DNA from: Streptomyces albidoflavus
Lineage (GTDB): Bacteria; Actinomycetota; Actinomycetes; Streptomycetales; Streptomycetaceae
Reading direction: 5' to 3'
DNA length: 50,805 nucleotides
Assembly: GCF_000719955.1 (NCBI RefSeq)
Contig: NZ_JOII01000037.1
Span: forward strand, 1 to 50,805
Made by a program: the position numbers and the translations under genes. Below, piece after piece: positions 24,617-32,880 of this stretch. The notes beneath the pieces were generated by a model, which searched no databases, was not told where the DNA came from, and worked only from the letters and a program-made list of their open reading frames with translations. The stretch's first letter is position 1, and each line of letters begins with the position of its first letter.

Positions 24617-25741
24617 TCAGGTGAGCGCCTCCGGAAGCTCCATCGGGACGGCGCGCAGGCTGCGGCCCCGCCGGTCGAGGACCCGTCCGACGTTCTTCTC
24701 GGTGCGCAGCACCATCACCCGGTCGTCGACGCGGAAGCGCAAGTGGGCCAGTTCCTGGACGAGATGGGCCTCCAGGGTGTGCACCTCGGGGACGCCGCGC
24801 AGCCACACGTCGAGGATCAGGTTGTGCGGACCGGCGGTGACGGTGCAGAGCCGCAGTTCGGGCAGGGTGCGCAGGGAGGCGGTGGCCGCGTCGAGGTGCT
24901 CGGCCGGGACCGAGGCGAAGTAGACCACCGAGACGGGCCAGCCGGTGAGCGGGCGGGCGAGGCTGCACCGCAGCACGAACTGGCCGCTGCCCACCAGCCG
25001 CCGCACCCGCCGGCCGACGGTGGCGACGCTGGTCCCCGCCCGTCGGGCCAGTTCGGCCAGCGGCATCCGCCCGTCCTCGCCGAGGGCGACCGCGATCCGC
25101 CGGTCGACGGCGGTGACCGGCTCGGGCCTGGCCGGGGCGGCGGGCGGGGCGAGCCGGGCGCGCTGCCCGGCCGACAGACTCCGCAGCCGCCAGCGGCTCC
25201 CCTCGAAGGGGGCGCCGGTGATGACGTGGGTACGGGTGAGGCGGACGCCGGGCAGGCCCGCGATCCGGCCGCCGATGTAGTCGACCAGCCCGTCCATGTC
25301 GTACGCCCAGACGATGGCGAGGAGGTCGCGGGCGCCGGAGGTGTGCTTGACGCTCATCGTCTCCGGGTCGTGGGCGATGATCCGGCCGATCTCCCAGGAG
25401 CGGTCGGCCTCGGTGACGATCTCGACCTGGGCGCGGACCTGCCCGTCGTCGGCGGGCGGCCAGTAGCCGTCGACCCAGGCGGTGCCGGAGTCGCTGAGCC
25501 GCTTCCAGCGGCGGGCCACCGTGGCGGCGTCGACGCCCAGCACCTCGCCGACCAGGGACCAGGGGGCGCGCGGCTGGATCTGGAGGGCGTTGACGACGGC
25601 GAGGTCCAGCTCGGTGAGGGCTGGCAGCGGCGCGTCGGCCGGTCCGGGCGGCGCGGCGGGCCTTGGCCAGAGCCTCTCCGGGGCCGCCCACGGCTGATCG
25701 GTCTGCCGCTCCCGGGAGCCCGGGCTGATCGATTCCTGCAT
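24617..25741 (-). CDS. Lrp/AsnC-family regulator with two AsnC-type halves
   Basis: A 374-residue double-length regulator. The first helix-turn-helix is at about 42-80 (ELDLAVVNALQIQP ... SLVGEVLGVDAATVARRWKRL) with a RAM-like domain at about 100-180. The second is at about 213-248 (AVDRRIAVALGEDGR ... PLAELARRAGTSVATVGRRVRRL) with a RAM-like domain to about 360. Such tandem Lrp proteins are common in streptomycetes next to the catabolic genes they control. ATG 25741 follows AGGAAGAG. It is divergent from the amidohydrolase/AbgT genes and is their probable regulator. Confidence 0.88.
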   Translation of the reverse strand: MQESISPGSRERQTDQPWAAPERLWPRPAAPPGPADAPLPALTELDLAVVNALQIQPRAPWSLVGEVLGVDAATVARRWKRLSDSGTAWVDGYWPPADDGQVRAQVEIVTEADRSWEIGRIIAHDPETMSVKHTSGARDLLAIVWAYDMDGLVDYIGGRIAGLPGVRLTRTHVITGAPFEGSRWRLRSLSAGQRARLAPPAAPARPEPVTAVDRRIAVALGEDGRMPLAELARRAGTSVATVGRRVRRLVGSGQFVLRCSLARPLTGWPVSVVYFASVPAEHLDAATASLRTLPELRLCTVTAGPHNLILDVWLRGVPEVHTLEAHLVQELAHLRFRVDDRVMVLRTEKNVGRVLDRRGRSLRAVPMELPEALT

Positions 25742-25895
25742 TGGATCTCTTCCTGTGACCGGATCAGGCGATTACACCGTGTCGTGACCCTGGCGTTCCA
25801 GCGTGCTCCGTCACACGCACGTTCCGGCGTGGAGGCGAGGACCGCTCCTTTTCGCGGCCGTCGCCTTCCCCCACCGGCTGGAGAAGGAGTCACCT

Positions 25896-27134
25896 GTGAC
25901 CACCGCCACCCCCCTCAGGATTACCGGCGCCCGCATCGTGGACGGCACCGGCGCCGCCCCCGTCACCGACGGGGTGGTGTGCGCGGACGCGGACGGCGTG
26001 CTGCGGTACGTCGGTCCGGCGGCGGGGGCGCCCGCGGCGGCCCCCGGCGACCGGGTCGTGGACGTCGCCGGGCGGACCGTGCTGCCCGGCTTCATCGACT
26101 GCCACGTCCACCTCGGCGTGGAGACCGCCAAGGACCTGGGCAACCGGGTACGGCTCGATCCGACGGTGGAGGTCTTCCGGACCGCCGAGCGGATGCGGCG
26201 CACCCTGGAGGCGGGCATCACCACCGTGCGCGACCTGGGCGGCCTGCCCGCCGGGTACCGCACGGCCGTCGAGACGGGGCTGGCCGTCGGCCCGCGCATC
26301 CGGACCGCCGTGCGGCTGCTCGGGCACACCGGCGGCCACTCGGACTTCACCCTGCCCGGCGGCTTCGACCCCTCGGCGGGGCTGAGCGAGATCGCCGACT
26401 CCCCCGACGAGGTGCGGGTGGCGGTGCGGCGGCTGCTGCGGGACGGCGCGGACGTGATCAAGCTCTGCGCCACCGGCGGCATGAGCAGCCCGCACGACCA
26501 CCCCGACGACGAGGGGCTCAGCGAGGAGGAGATCCGCACCGTCGTCGACGAGGTCTCCCGGCACGGCGGCCGGCCGGTGGCCGCGCACGCGCAGGGCACG
26601 GCGGGCATCCTCAACGCCATCCGCGGCGGCGTCACCAGCGTCGAGCACGGCTACGGCCTGGACGCGCACGCCCGGGAACTGGCGGGCGAGCGCGGCACGT
26701 ACGTGGTGCCGACCCTCTCCACGGTCTTCGACGGCATCGACCGCAGCCGGATGGAGCCCTCGCACTACGAGAAGAAGGTCCGCTGGTCGGGGGTGACCAA
26801 GGAGAACATCTCGGCGGCCATCGCCGACGGCGTGAGGATCGCCCTGGGCACCGACTCCGCGATGGTCCCGCACGGCCGGAACCTGCGGGAGCTGATGCAC
26901 CTGGTGGCGCTCGGCATGTCCCCCGCGGACGCCATCGCCGCCGGGACCCGCGTCGCCGCCGAACTGCTCGGCGTCCAGGACCGCGCCGGGACGCTGGAGG
27001 CCGGCAAGGAGGCCGACCTCGTGGTCTGCGACGGCGACCCGCTGGCCGACGTCGCCGCGCTCGCCGACCCCGCCTCGGTCCGCCTGGTCGCCCAGTCCGG
27101 CGTGATCCGCAAGGACACCCTGCCGCGCGGCTGA
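25896..27134 (+). CDS. Metal-dependent amidohydrolase (Xaa-Pro/Xaa-Arg dipeptidase-like)
   Basis: A 412-residue member of the amidohydrolase superfamily. The metal site is complete: HVH (His 70, His 72) in FIDCHVHLG, Lys 189 in DVIKLCATGG (carboxylated lysine bridge), His 231 in HAQG, His 251 in EHGYG and Asp 320 in GTDSA. This layout matches the binuclear cytoplasmic group that includes Sgx9260-type prolidases and N-acyl/peptidyl Arg-Lys hydrolases. It has no signal peptide, so the substrate is imported. GTG 25896 has GAAGGAG upstream. Gene order with AbgT suggests hydrolysis of an imported dipeptide or acyl-amino acid; the exact substrate cannot be read off. Confidence 0.88.
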   Translation: MTTATPLRITGARIVDGTGAAPVTDGVVCADADGVLRYVGPAAGAPAAAPGDRVVDVAGRTVLPGFIDCHVHLGVETAKDLGNRVRLDPTVEVFRTAERMRRTLEAGITTVRDLGGLPAGYRTAVETGLAVGPRIRTAVRLLGHTGGHSDFTLPGGFDPSAGLSEIADSPDEVRVAVRRLLRDGADVIKLCATGGMSSPHDHPDDEGLSEEEIRTVVDEVSRHGGRPVAAHAQGTAGILNAIRGGVTSVEHGYGLDAHARELAGERGTYVVPTLSTVFDGIDRSRMEPSHYEKKVRWSGVTKENISAAIADGVRIALGTDSAMVPHGRNLRELMHLVALGMSPADAIAAGTRVAAELLGVQDRAGTLEAGKEADLVVCDGDPLADVAALADPASVRLVAQSGVIRKDTLPRG

Positions 27135-27149
27135 CCCCCTGAACGGGGC

Positions 27150-27185
27150 GCCGGGTGCGGCAGGGAACCGCCCGCCGCACCCGGC
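27150..27185 (+). terminator. Hairpin between the amidohydrolase and AbgT genes
   Basis: GCCGGGTGCGGC pairs perfectly with GCCGCACCCGGC (12 base pairs). It lies inside the presumed operon, so it may reduce or separate AbgT transcription, or protect the upstream mRNA. No T-tract follows. Confidence 0.6.
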
Positions 27186-27273
27186 CGCCCACCACCCGCA
27201 CCACGACCAGCCCGCACCGCTGTCACCCCGCTGTCACCCCCACCCCCGTCCCCGACCTCGAAAGGCCGCCGCA

Positions 27274-28833
27274 GTGCAGGACACCGCCACCGCGCCCGAC
27301 ACCCGGGCCGGACGCCTACTCGACCGGCTGATGACCGGCCTGGAGCGCTTCGGCAACAAGCTGCCCCACCCCTTCTACCTCTTCACCGTCCTCTTCCTGG
27401 TGCTCGGTGTCGTCTCCACCGTCCTGGCCGCCACCGGCGCCGGGGTCACGGTGCCCGGCACCGAGGAGCGCCTGGAGGTGAAGGGGCTCTTCTCCGGCGC
27501 CGGGATCAGCTGGCTGCTGGAGAACGCGCTGGTCAACTTCACCGGCTTCCCGCCGCTCGGCACCGTGCTGCTGATGATGATGGCGGTCGGCGTGGCCGAG
27601 CGGGCCGGTCTGCTGGAGACCGCCGTCCGCGCCACCATCGCCCGCGCCCCGGTCCGCGTGCTGCCGTACGTGGTGGCGTTCGTCGCCTGCCAGGCGCACG
27701 TGATGAGCGACATCGCGATGCTCGTCATCCCGCCGCTGGCCGCCCTCGCCTTCCGGGCCGCCGGGCGCAACCCGGTGGCGGGGCTGATCGGCGCGTTCGC
27801 CTGCGTCTGCGCCGGTTACGCGGCCGGCTTCACCGTCGGCGCGCTGGACGCGCTCTACGTGGGCATCACCGAGAAGGCCGCCCAGGTGCTGCCGATGGGC
27901 GCCGAGATGGCCACCCATCTGCTGGTGAACTACTTCTTCACCGCCTCGGCCAGCCTCCTGCTGGCGCTGGTCGGCGGGCTGCTGATCACCAAGGTGCTGG
28001 AGCCGCGGCTGCCGCAGCCGACCGGCGACGGTTCGGCCCCGGAGGGCGAGGAGGAGCACTCGGGCGAGGTCACCCCGCTCCAGATGCGCGCGCTGCTGGC
28101 GGCGGGCGCCGCCGTCGCCCTCTACGCGGCGGTCGTGCTGACGGTGTGGCTGATGCCGGGCAGCCCGCTGCGCGGGGAGGGCGGAGCACTGGTCCCCTCC
28201 CCCGTGCTGACCGGTGTGGTGCCGCTGCTCTTCGGCGCCTTCCTGATCGGCGGCGTGGTCTACGGCGTGGTGGCCCGCACGGTGAAGCAGGCGGCGGACG
28301 TGCCGCGGATGATGGCCGAGTCGGTGACCGGCATGGCCTCGTACATCGTGCTGATCCTGGTGATCGCGCAGTTCATCGCGGTCTTCAACTGGTCGAACGT
28401 CGGCACGCTGCTGGCCGTGGAGAGCGCGGAGCTGCTGGAGTCGGTGGGGCTGACCGGCTTCACCGCGGTGGTCCTCTTCGTCCTGCTGGTGACGGTGCTG
28501 AACCTCTTCATCACCTCGGGTTCGGCCCTGTGGTCGCTGATGGCGCCGGTCTTCGTGCCGACCTTCATGCTGCTCGGCATGGAGCCGGCCTTCACCCAGG
28601 CCGCGTTCCGCATCGCCGACTCCGCGACGCAGATGATCACCCCGCTCAACCCGTACCTCTTCCTCGCCCTCGCGCTGCTGAAGCGGTACGAGCCCAGCGC
28701 GCAGCTCGGCACGCTGATGTCCCGGCTCGCCATCTTCGTGGTGCCGTTCCTGGTGACCTGGCTGGCGGTGCTGGGGCTCTTCTACGCCTTCGACCTGCCA
28801 CTGGGGCCGGGGGCGGGAATTCACCTGGAGTAG
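27274..28833 (+). CDS. AbgT family transporter
   Basis: A 519-residue, roughly 12-helix membrane transporter of the AbgT family. E. coli AbgT imports p-aminobenzoyl-glutamate, while some members (MtrF, YdaH) export antimetabolites. Family features seen: GNKLPHPFYLFTVLF near the N-terminus, VNYFFTASAS, the GSALWSLMAPVFVP motif near residue 410, and SATQMITPLNPY near the C-terminus. A cytoplasmic loop lies at about 245-268. GTG 27274 follows AAAGG. The neighbours are an amidohydrolase and a tandem Lrp regulator rather than the AbgA/AbgB peptidase pair, which points to a different peptide-like substrate. Confidence 0.92.
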   Translation: MQDTATAPDTRAGRLLDRLMTGLERFGNKLPHPFYLFTVLFLVLGVVSTVLAATGAGVTVPGTEERLEVKGLFSGAGISWLLENALVNFTGFPPLGTVLLMMMAVGVAERAGLLETAVRATIARAPVRVLPYVVAFVACQAHVMSDIAMLVIPPLAALAFRAAGRNPVAGLIGAFACVCAGYAAGFTVGALDALYVGITEKAAQVLPMGAEMATHLLVNYFFTASASLLLALVGGLLITKVLEPRLPQPTGDGSAPEGEEEHSGEVTPLQMRALLAAGAAVALYAAVVLTVWLMPGSPLRGEGGALVPSPVLTGVVPLLFGAFLIGGVVYGVVARTVKQAADVPRMMAESVTGMASYIVLILVIAQFIAVFNWSNVGTLLAVESAELLESVGLTGFTAVVLFVLLVTVLNLFITSGSALWSLMAPVFVPTFMLLGMEPAFTQAAFRIADSATQMITPLNPYLFLALALLKRYEPSAQLGTLMSRLAIFVVPFLVTWLAVLGLFYAFDLPLGPGAGIHLE

Positions 28834-28852
28834 GAGAGTTAGGGTCGCGGGT

Positions 28853-29125
28853 GTGAATCTCCCCGACTTTCCCGGGCCCCTCGGCGGCGCCCGGCAGCCC
28901 GACGCCGTGATCTGTTCGGCGAAGGGGTGCCGGGCCGCCGCCGTCTGGGTGCTGGCCTGGAACAACCCGAAGCTGCACACCCCCGAGCGCCGCAAGACCT
29001 GGCTGGCCTGCGAGGAGCACCGCGAGCACCTCTCGCAGTTCCTGGGGGTGCGCGGCTTCCTCAAGGACGTGGTGCCGCTCGCCGACTGGGAGGCGCCGGA
29101 CCAGGGGGTGTCAGACACCCCCTAG
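28853..29125 (+). CDS. Conserved 90-residue Cys/His protein, unknown function
   Basis: A small soluble protein with Cys 21, Cys 26, Cys 53, His 56 and His 59 arranged as CX4C...CX2HX2H, suggesting a metal (zinc) site. The surrounding WVLAWNNPK and RRKTWLACEEH are strongly conserved in actinobacteria as I recall. It is sometimes mislabelled acetone carboxylase, which the sequence does not support. GTG 28853 lies only 19 bases after the AbgT stop, so it may be in the same transcript by position, but it is found more widely than AbgT. It ends inside a terminator hairpin. Confidence 0.8.
   Translation: MNLPDFPGPLGGARQPDAVICSAKGCRAAAVWVLAWNNPKLHTPERRKTWLACEEHREHLSQFLGVRGFLKDVVPLADWEAPDQGVSDTP
29103..29123. 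terminator. Terminator overlapping the end of the Cys/His protein gene
   Basis: AGGGGGTGT/ACACCCCCT with a three-base loop, between convergent genes. Confidence 0.6.
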
Positions 29126-29132
29126 CGCTGAG

Positions 29133-30122
29133 TCAGCCGCCGATGGCGGACATGGGGCGCTGGGGCTGGAGGAAGGAAGGGTCGTCGAGACCCGAGCCGG
29201 CCTTCTTGCCCCACATCGCCTGCCGCCAGATTCGGGCCAGTTCCTCGTCGGGGGCGCCCGAGCGCAGCGCGGCCCGCAGGTCGGTCTCCTCGGAGGCGAA
29301 GAGGCAGGTGCGGATCTGGCCGTCGGCGGTGAGCCGGGTGCGGTCGCAGGCGGCGCAGAACGGCCGGGTGACCGAGCCGATGACGCCGACGCGGTGCGGG
29401 CCGCCGTCGACCAGCCAGCGTTCGGCGGGGGCGGAGCCGCGCTCGCCGGCCTCCTCCTCGGTGAGGGTGAAGCGGGTGCGCAGCGAGGCGAGGATGTCCC
29501 CGGCGGTGATCATGCCCTCGCGCTTCCAGCCGTGCTGGGCGTCGAGCGGCATCTGCTCGATGAAGCGCAGCTCGTAGTCGTGCGCGACGGCCCAGGCGAG
29601 CAGGTCGGGGGCCTCGTCGGCGTTGTGGCCGGGCATGAGGACGGAGTTGACCTTGACGGGGGTCAGGCCGGCCTCGTGGGCGGCGGCGAGTCCGGCGAGG
29701 ACGTCCTTGTGGCGGTCGCGCCGGGTGAGGGTCTTGAAGACCTCGGGCCGCAGGGTGTCCAGGGAGACGTTGACCCGGTCGAGGCCGGCCTCCTTCAGCG
29801 CGGCCGCGGTGCGGCCGAGGCCGATGCCGTTGGTGGTGAGGGAGAGCTGCGGCCGGGGTTCGAGGGCGGCGCACTCCTGGACGATGCCGACCAGGCCGGG
29901 GCGGAGCAGCGGCTCGCCGCCGGTGAAGCGGACCTCGGTGACGCCGAGGGCGGTGACCGCGACGCGGACCAGCCGCACGATCTCCTCGTCGGTCAGCAGA
30001 TCGGGCTTGGCCAGCCAGCTGAGTCCCTCCTCCGGCATGCAGTACGTGCAGCGGAGGTTGCACCGGTCGGTGAGGGAGACGCGCAGGTCGGTGGCGACTC
30101 GGCCGTAGGTGTCGATGAGCAT
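29133..30122 (-). CDS. moaA: GTP 3',8-cyclase MoaA (molybdenum cofactor synthesis)
   Basis: A 329-residue radical-SAM enzyme that starts molybdopterin synthesis by converting GTP to 3',8-cyclo-dihydro-GTP. The N-terminal cluster motif CX3CX2C is at Cys 21, 25, 28, with GGEPLLRP near 68-75. The C-terminal second cluster has Cys 256, 259 and 273. The conserved C-terminal Gly-Gly is present (SAIGG). ATG 30122 gives the standard N-terminus LIDTYGRVATDLRVSLTDRC; a longer frame upstream lacks similarity. No other moa gene is adjacent. Confidence 0.96.
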   Translation of the reverse strand: MLIDTYGRVATDLRVSLTDRCNLRCTYCMPEEGLSWLAKPDLLTDEEIVRLVRVAVTALGVTEVRFTGGEPLLRPGLVGIVQECAALEPRPQLSLTTNGIGLGRTAAALKEAGLDRVNVSLDTLRPEVFKTLTRRDRHKDVLAGLAAAHEAGLTPVKVNSVLMPGHNADEAPDLLAWAVAHDYELRFIEQMPLDAQHGWKREGMITAGDILASLRTRFTLTEEEAGERGSAPAERWLVDGGPHRVGVIGSVTRPFCAACDRTRLTADGQIRTCLFASEETDLRAALRSGAPDEELARIWRQAMWGKKAGSGLDDPSFLQPQRPMSAIGG

Positions 30123-30229
30123 CTGCCGCGCCAGCTCCCGTGATCGTCGTTCGGTTACTTCCTGGCGAGCGTACGCGAGCCGGGGCCGAACGGCAGAGGC
30201 CCGATTCGCACGAGAAGGGGGCACGCACG

Positions 30230-30269
30230 GGGCGGCCGGGTCGTGGGGATCTCCACGACCCGGCCGCCC
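30230..30269 (-). terminator. Terminator after the symporter gene
   Basis: A perfect 17-base-pair stem (GGGCGGCCGGGTCGTGG and complement) with a six-base loop, between the symporter stop and moaA. Confidence 0.85.
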
Positions 30270-30332
30270 GGGGGTGTCACGTCCCGGCGCCGGTCACCGG
30301 CCGTGGGGGCCGGTGGGCGCGCCGGGGGCGGG

Positions 30333-31973
30333 TCAGTGCGCGCCGGTACCGGTCAGCGAGCGGACCTCCAGCTCGGCGTACTTCTCCTTGTCCGGGGTCT
30401 CCTTCGACAGCATCGTGCCGAGCCAGCCGAGCAGGAAGCCCAGCGGGATGGAGATGAGGCCGGGGTTCTCCAGCGGGAACCAGGCGAAGTCGACGCCCGG
30501 GAACATCGAGGTCTCCTTGCCGGAGACGACCGGCGAGAAGAGGACCAGCAGCACCGAGGAGGCGAGGCCGCCGTAGATCGACCACAGCGCGCCCTGGGTG
30601 GTGAAGCGCTTCCAGAAGAGGCTGTAGAGGATCGTCGGGAGGTTGGCCGAGGCGGCGACCGCGAAGGCGAGGGCGACCAGTCCGGCGACGTTGAGGTCGC
30701 GGGCGAGGGCGCCGAGCGCGATGGAGACGATGCCGATGGCGACGGTGGCCCAGCGCGCGGCGCGGACCTCCTCCTTGTCGGTGGCCTCGCCCTTGCGGAT
30801 GACGTTGGCGTAGATGTCGTGGGCGAACGACGAGGACGAGGCGAGGGTGAGCCCGGCGACCACCGCGAGGATGGTGGCGAAGGCGACCGCGGAGATGGTG
30901 GCGAGCAGGATCGCGCCCCACGTCGAGTCGACGCCGCCGATGTGCAGGGCGAGCAGGGGCGCGGCCGTGTTGCCCGCCTTGTTGGAGCTGGTGATCTCCT
31001 CGGGCGAGATGAGCGCGGCGGCGCCGAAGCCGAGGGCGATGGTCATCAGGTAGAAGGCGCCGATGATGCCGATGGCCCAGTTGACCGACTTCCGGGCGGC
31101 CTTGGCGGTCGGCACCGTGTAGAAGCGGATCAGGATGTGCGGCAGGCCGGCGGTGCCGAGGACCAGGGCGATGCCGAGCGAGAGGAAGTCCAGCTTCGAG
31201 GTGGGCGTGAGGCCGTACTTGAGGCCGGGTTCCAGGAAGGCGGCGCCGTGGCCGCTGTTCTCGGCGGCCGTGCCCAGGAGGTCGGAGATGTTGAAGTTGA
31301 ACTTCAGCAGGACCAGGAAGGTGATGAGCAGGGTGCCGAAGATGAGCAGGACGGCCTTGACCATCTGCACCCAGGTGGTGCCCTTCATGCCGCCGATCGT
31401 CACGTAGACGATCATCAGGACGCCGACCAGGGCGACGATGAGGATCTTGCCGCTGTCGCTGGTGATGCCGAGGAGCAGCGAGACGAGGACGCCGGCGCCG
31501 GCCATCTGGGCGAGCAGGTAGAAGATCGAGACGACGATGGTCGAGGTGCCGGCGGCGGTGCGGACCGGGCGCTGGCGCATCCGGTAGGCGAGGACGTCAC
31601 CCATCGTGTAGCGGCCGGAGTTGCGCAGCGGTTCGGCGACCAGCAGCAGCGCCACCAGCCAGGCGACGAGGAAGCCGATGGAGTAGAGGAAGCCGTCGTA
31701 GCCGAAGAGGGCGATGGCGCCGGCGATGCCGAGGAACGAGGCGGCCGACATGTAGTCGCCGGAGACGGCGAGGCCGTTCTGGAAGCCGGTGAACTGGCGG
31801 CCGCCGGCGTAGAAGTCGGAGGCGTTCTTGGTCTGGCGGCCGGCCCACACGGTGATGAAGAGGGTGGCGACGACGAAGAGGCCGAAGAGGGTGATGATCA
31901 GCGGGCGGTGCTGGCTGGCCTCGTTGGCGGCCAGGTCGACCGCTCCTGCCGCGAGCGTGGTCGTGGTGCTCAT
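30333..31973 (-). CDS. Sodium/solute symporter, ActP-like (cation/acetate)
   Basis: A 546-residue SSS-family transporter with about 13 membrane helices. Typical segments: DFYAGGRQFTGFQNGLAVSGDYMSAASFLG-type sodium-site region at about 53-83, GLPHILIRFYTVP near 280, and SSSSFAHDIYANVIRKG in the second half. The best match is the acetate/glycolate permease ActP group. The ATG at 31973 overlaps the stop of the DUF485 gene by four bases (ATGA), the usual yjcH-actP arrangement. Likely imports acetate or other short carboxylates; a Crp-like site in the upstream region fits carbon control. Confidence 0.93.
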   Translation of the reverse strand: MSTTTTLAAGAVDLAANEASQHRPLIITLFGLFVVATLFITVWAGRQTKNASDFYAGGRQFTGFQNGLAVSGDYMSAASFLGIAGAIALFGYDGFLYSIGFLVAWLVALLLVAEPLRNSGRYTMGDVLAYRMRQRPVRTAAGTSTIVVSIFYLLAQMAGAGVLVSLLLGITSDSGKILIVALVGVLMIVYVTIGGMKGTTWVQMVKAVLLIFGTLLITFLVLLKFNFNISDLLGTAAENSGHGAAFLEPGLKYGLTPTSKLDFLSLGIALVLGTAGLPHILIRFYTVPTAKAARKSVNWAIGIIGAFYLMTIALGFGAAALISPEEITSSNKAGNTAAPLLALHIGGVDSTWGAILLATISAVAFATILAVVAGLTLASSSSFAHDIYANVIRKGEATDKEEVRAARWATVAIGIVSIALGALARDLNVAGLVALAFAVAASANLPTILYSLFWKRFTTQGALWSIYGGLASSVLLVLFSPVVSGKETSMFPGVDFAWFPLENPGLISIPLGFLLGWLGTMLSKETPDKEKYAELEVRSLTGTGAH

Positions 31974-32341
31974 GCGTCGCCCTCCAGACGGGCCTTGATC
32001 GCCTCGGCGCGCGGGTCGAGCTTCTTCGCGGCGTGCTGGGAGTACCACCAGGCGATGAGGAAGGTGGTGGCGAACTGGCCGAGTCCGAGGACGAGGGCCA
32101 CGTTGATGTTGCCGAAGAGCTTGGTGCCCATGAAGCCGCCCGCGTAGTTCGAGAGCAGCACGTAGAGCAGGTACCACAGGACGAAGGCGATCGTCAGGGG
32201 GAAGGCGAAGGAGCGGTGGGCCCGGCGGAGTTCGCCGAACTCCGCGCTTTCCTGCGCCTCCACGAACGCCGCCGTCGAGGGCATGGCAGGGGGCTTGTCG
32301 GGCGCTTCGCCCTTCGACGGGGGAGAGGCTTCGGTAGCCAC
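31970..32341 (-). CDS. DUF485 (YjcH-like) membrane protein
   Basis: A 123-residue partner of the symporter. Two membrane helices (about 46-66 and 78-101) and the DUF485 motif FAFPLTIAFVLWYLLYVLLSNYA are seen. The GTG at 32341 is chosen over an upstream in-frame ATG (32470). GAGGAG lies six bases before the GTG, the added N-terminus would be unstructured Pro/Thr, and the ATG has no ribosome site. Its stop overlaps the symporter start. Confidence 0.9.
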   Translation of the reverse strand: MATEASPPSKGEAPDKPPAMPSTAAFVEAQESAEFGELRRAHRSFAFPLTIAFVLWYLLYVLLSNYAGGFMGTKLFGNINVALVLGLGQFATTFLIAWWYSQHAAKKLDPRAEAIKARLEGDA

Positions 32342-32880
32342 GGAATCTCCTCGCGGTGCGGGTGCGGTGGTCGGTGACGGGTCCACCGGGCCGGTCGGTT
32401 CTGTCGGGACCGAGGGGCCCGGCAGCCCGGTCGTGCCGGACGGAAGGGGTCGTTCAGCGGGGGTGGGCATGGTGGTGCGCGGACCTCGCAGTGATGTGGA
32501 TCACGCGACGGTTGGCGATGCTAGGTGGCCGGGGCGTGATCCGTAAGGGGTTGGACCAGGGGCTTTCCTCGAAGCGGCGAGACGGGCCGCCGAGAACACC
32601 TCTGGCTCTTGTCCCCTGCACAACGTCACGGCGGCGCGGCCGAAGTGGTTCACGGCGAAGTTGATTTCTTCCTGAAGACCATTGCTGGCCGCGCGCCTTG
32701 GTGATTGGCTGCGTTCTGCACACGCGTCATGTACCTGCCCAGGCGCCGCGATTCGGCATGCCGGGCGGTCGGTCCACGGTGCACGAACGCCGGGTCCTCC
32801 GCACGACTCCGGTCGACCGGGGGGTCCACGCGTCCTGGCGGCCGGGTGGTGCGCCCTCCTTACAGAATTCGGAGAGCCTC
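32342..32880. other. 539-base divergent intergenic region (DUF485/symporter and subtilase)
   Basis: It holds the Crp-like site at 32491-32504 and, on the minus strand, a weak promoter-like pair TTACGG and TAGCAT (spacer 18) just upstream of that site. The plus-strand half leading to the subtilase gene shows no clear promoter. No supported coding frame; no tRNA. Confidence 0.6.
32491..32504. promoter_or_regulatory. Crp-like binding site
   Basis: GTGATGTGGATCAC has perfect GTGA/TCAC half-sites around six bases, as in Crp/FNR sites. It lies about 150 bases upstream of the DUF485-symporter start and near the putative +1 of their promoter. Confidence 0.5.

Noticed and set aside
32342..32470. Longer DUF485 protein starting at the ATG 32470
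   Set aside because: The upstream ATG lacks a ribosome site and adds a Pro/Thr-rich stretch; GTG 32341 has a strong GAGGAG.
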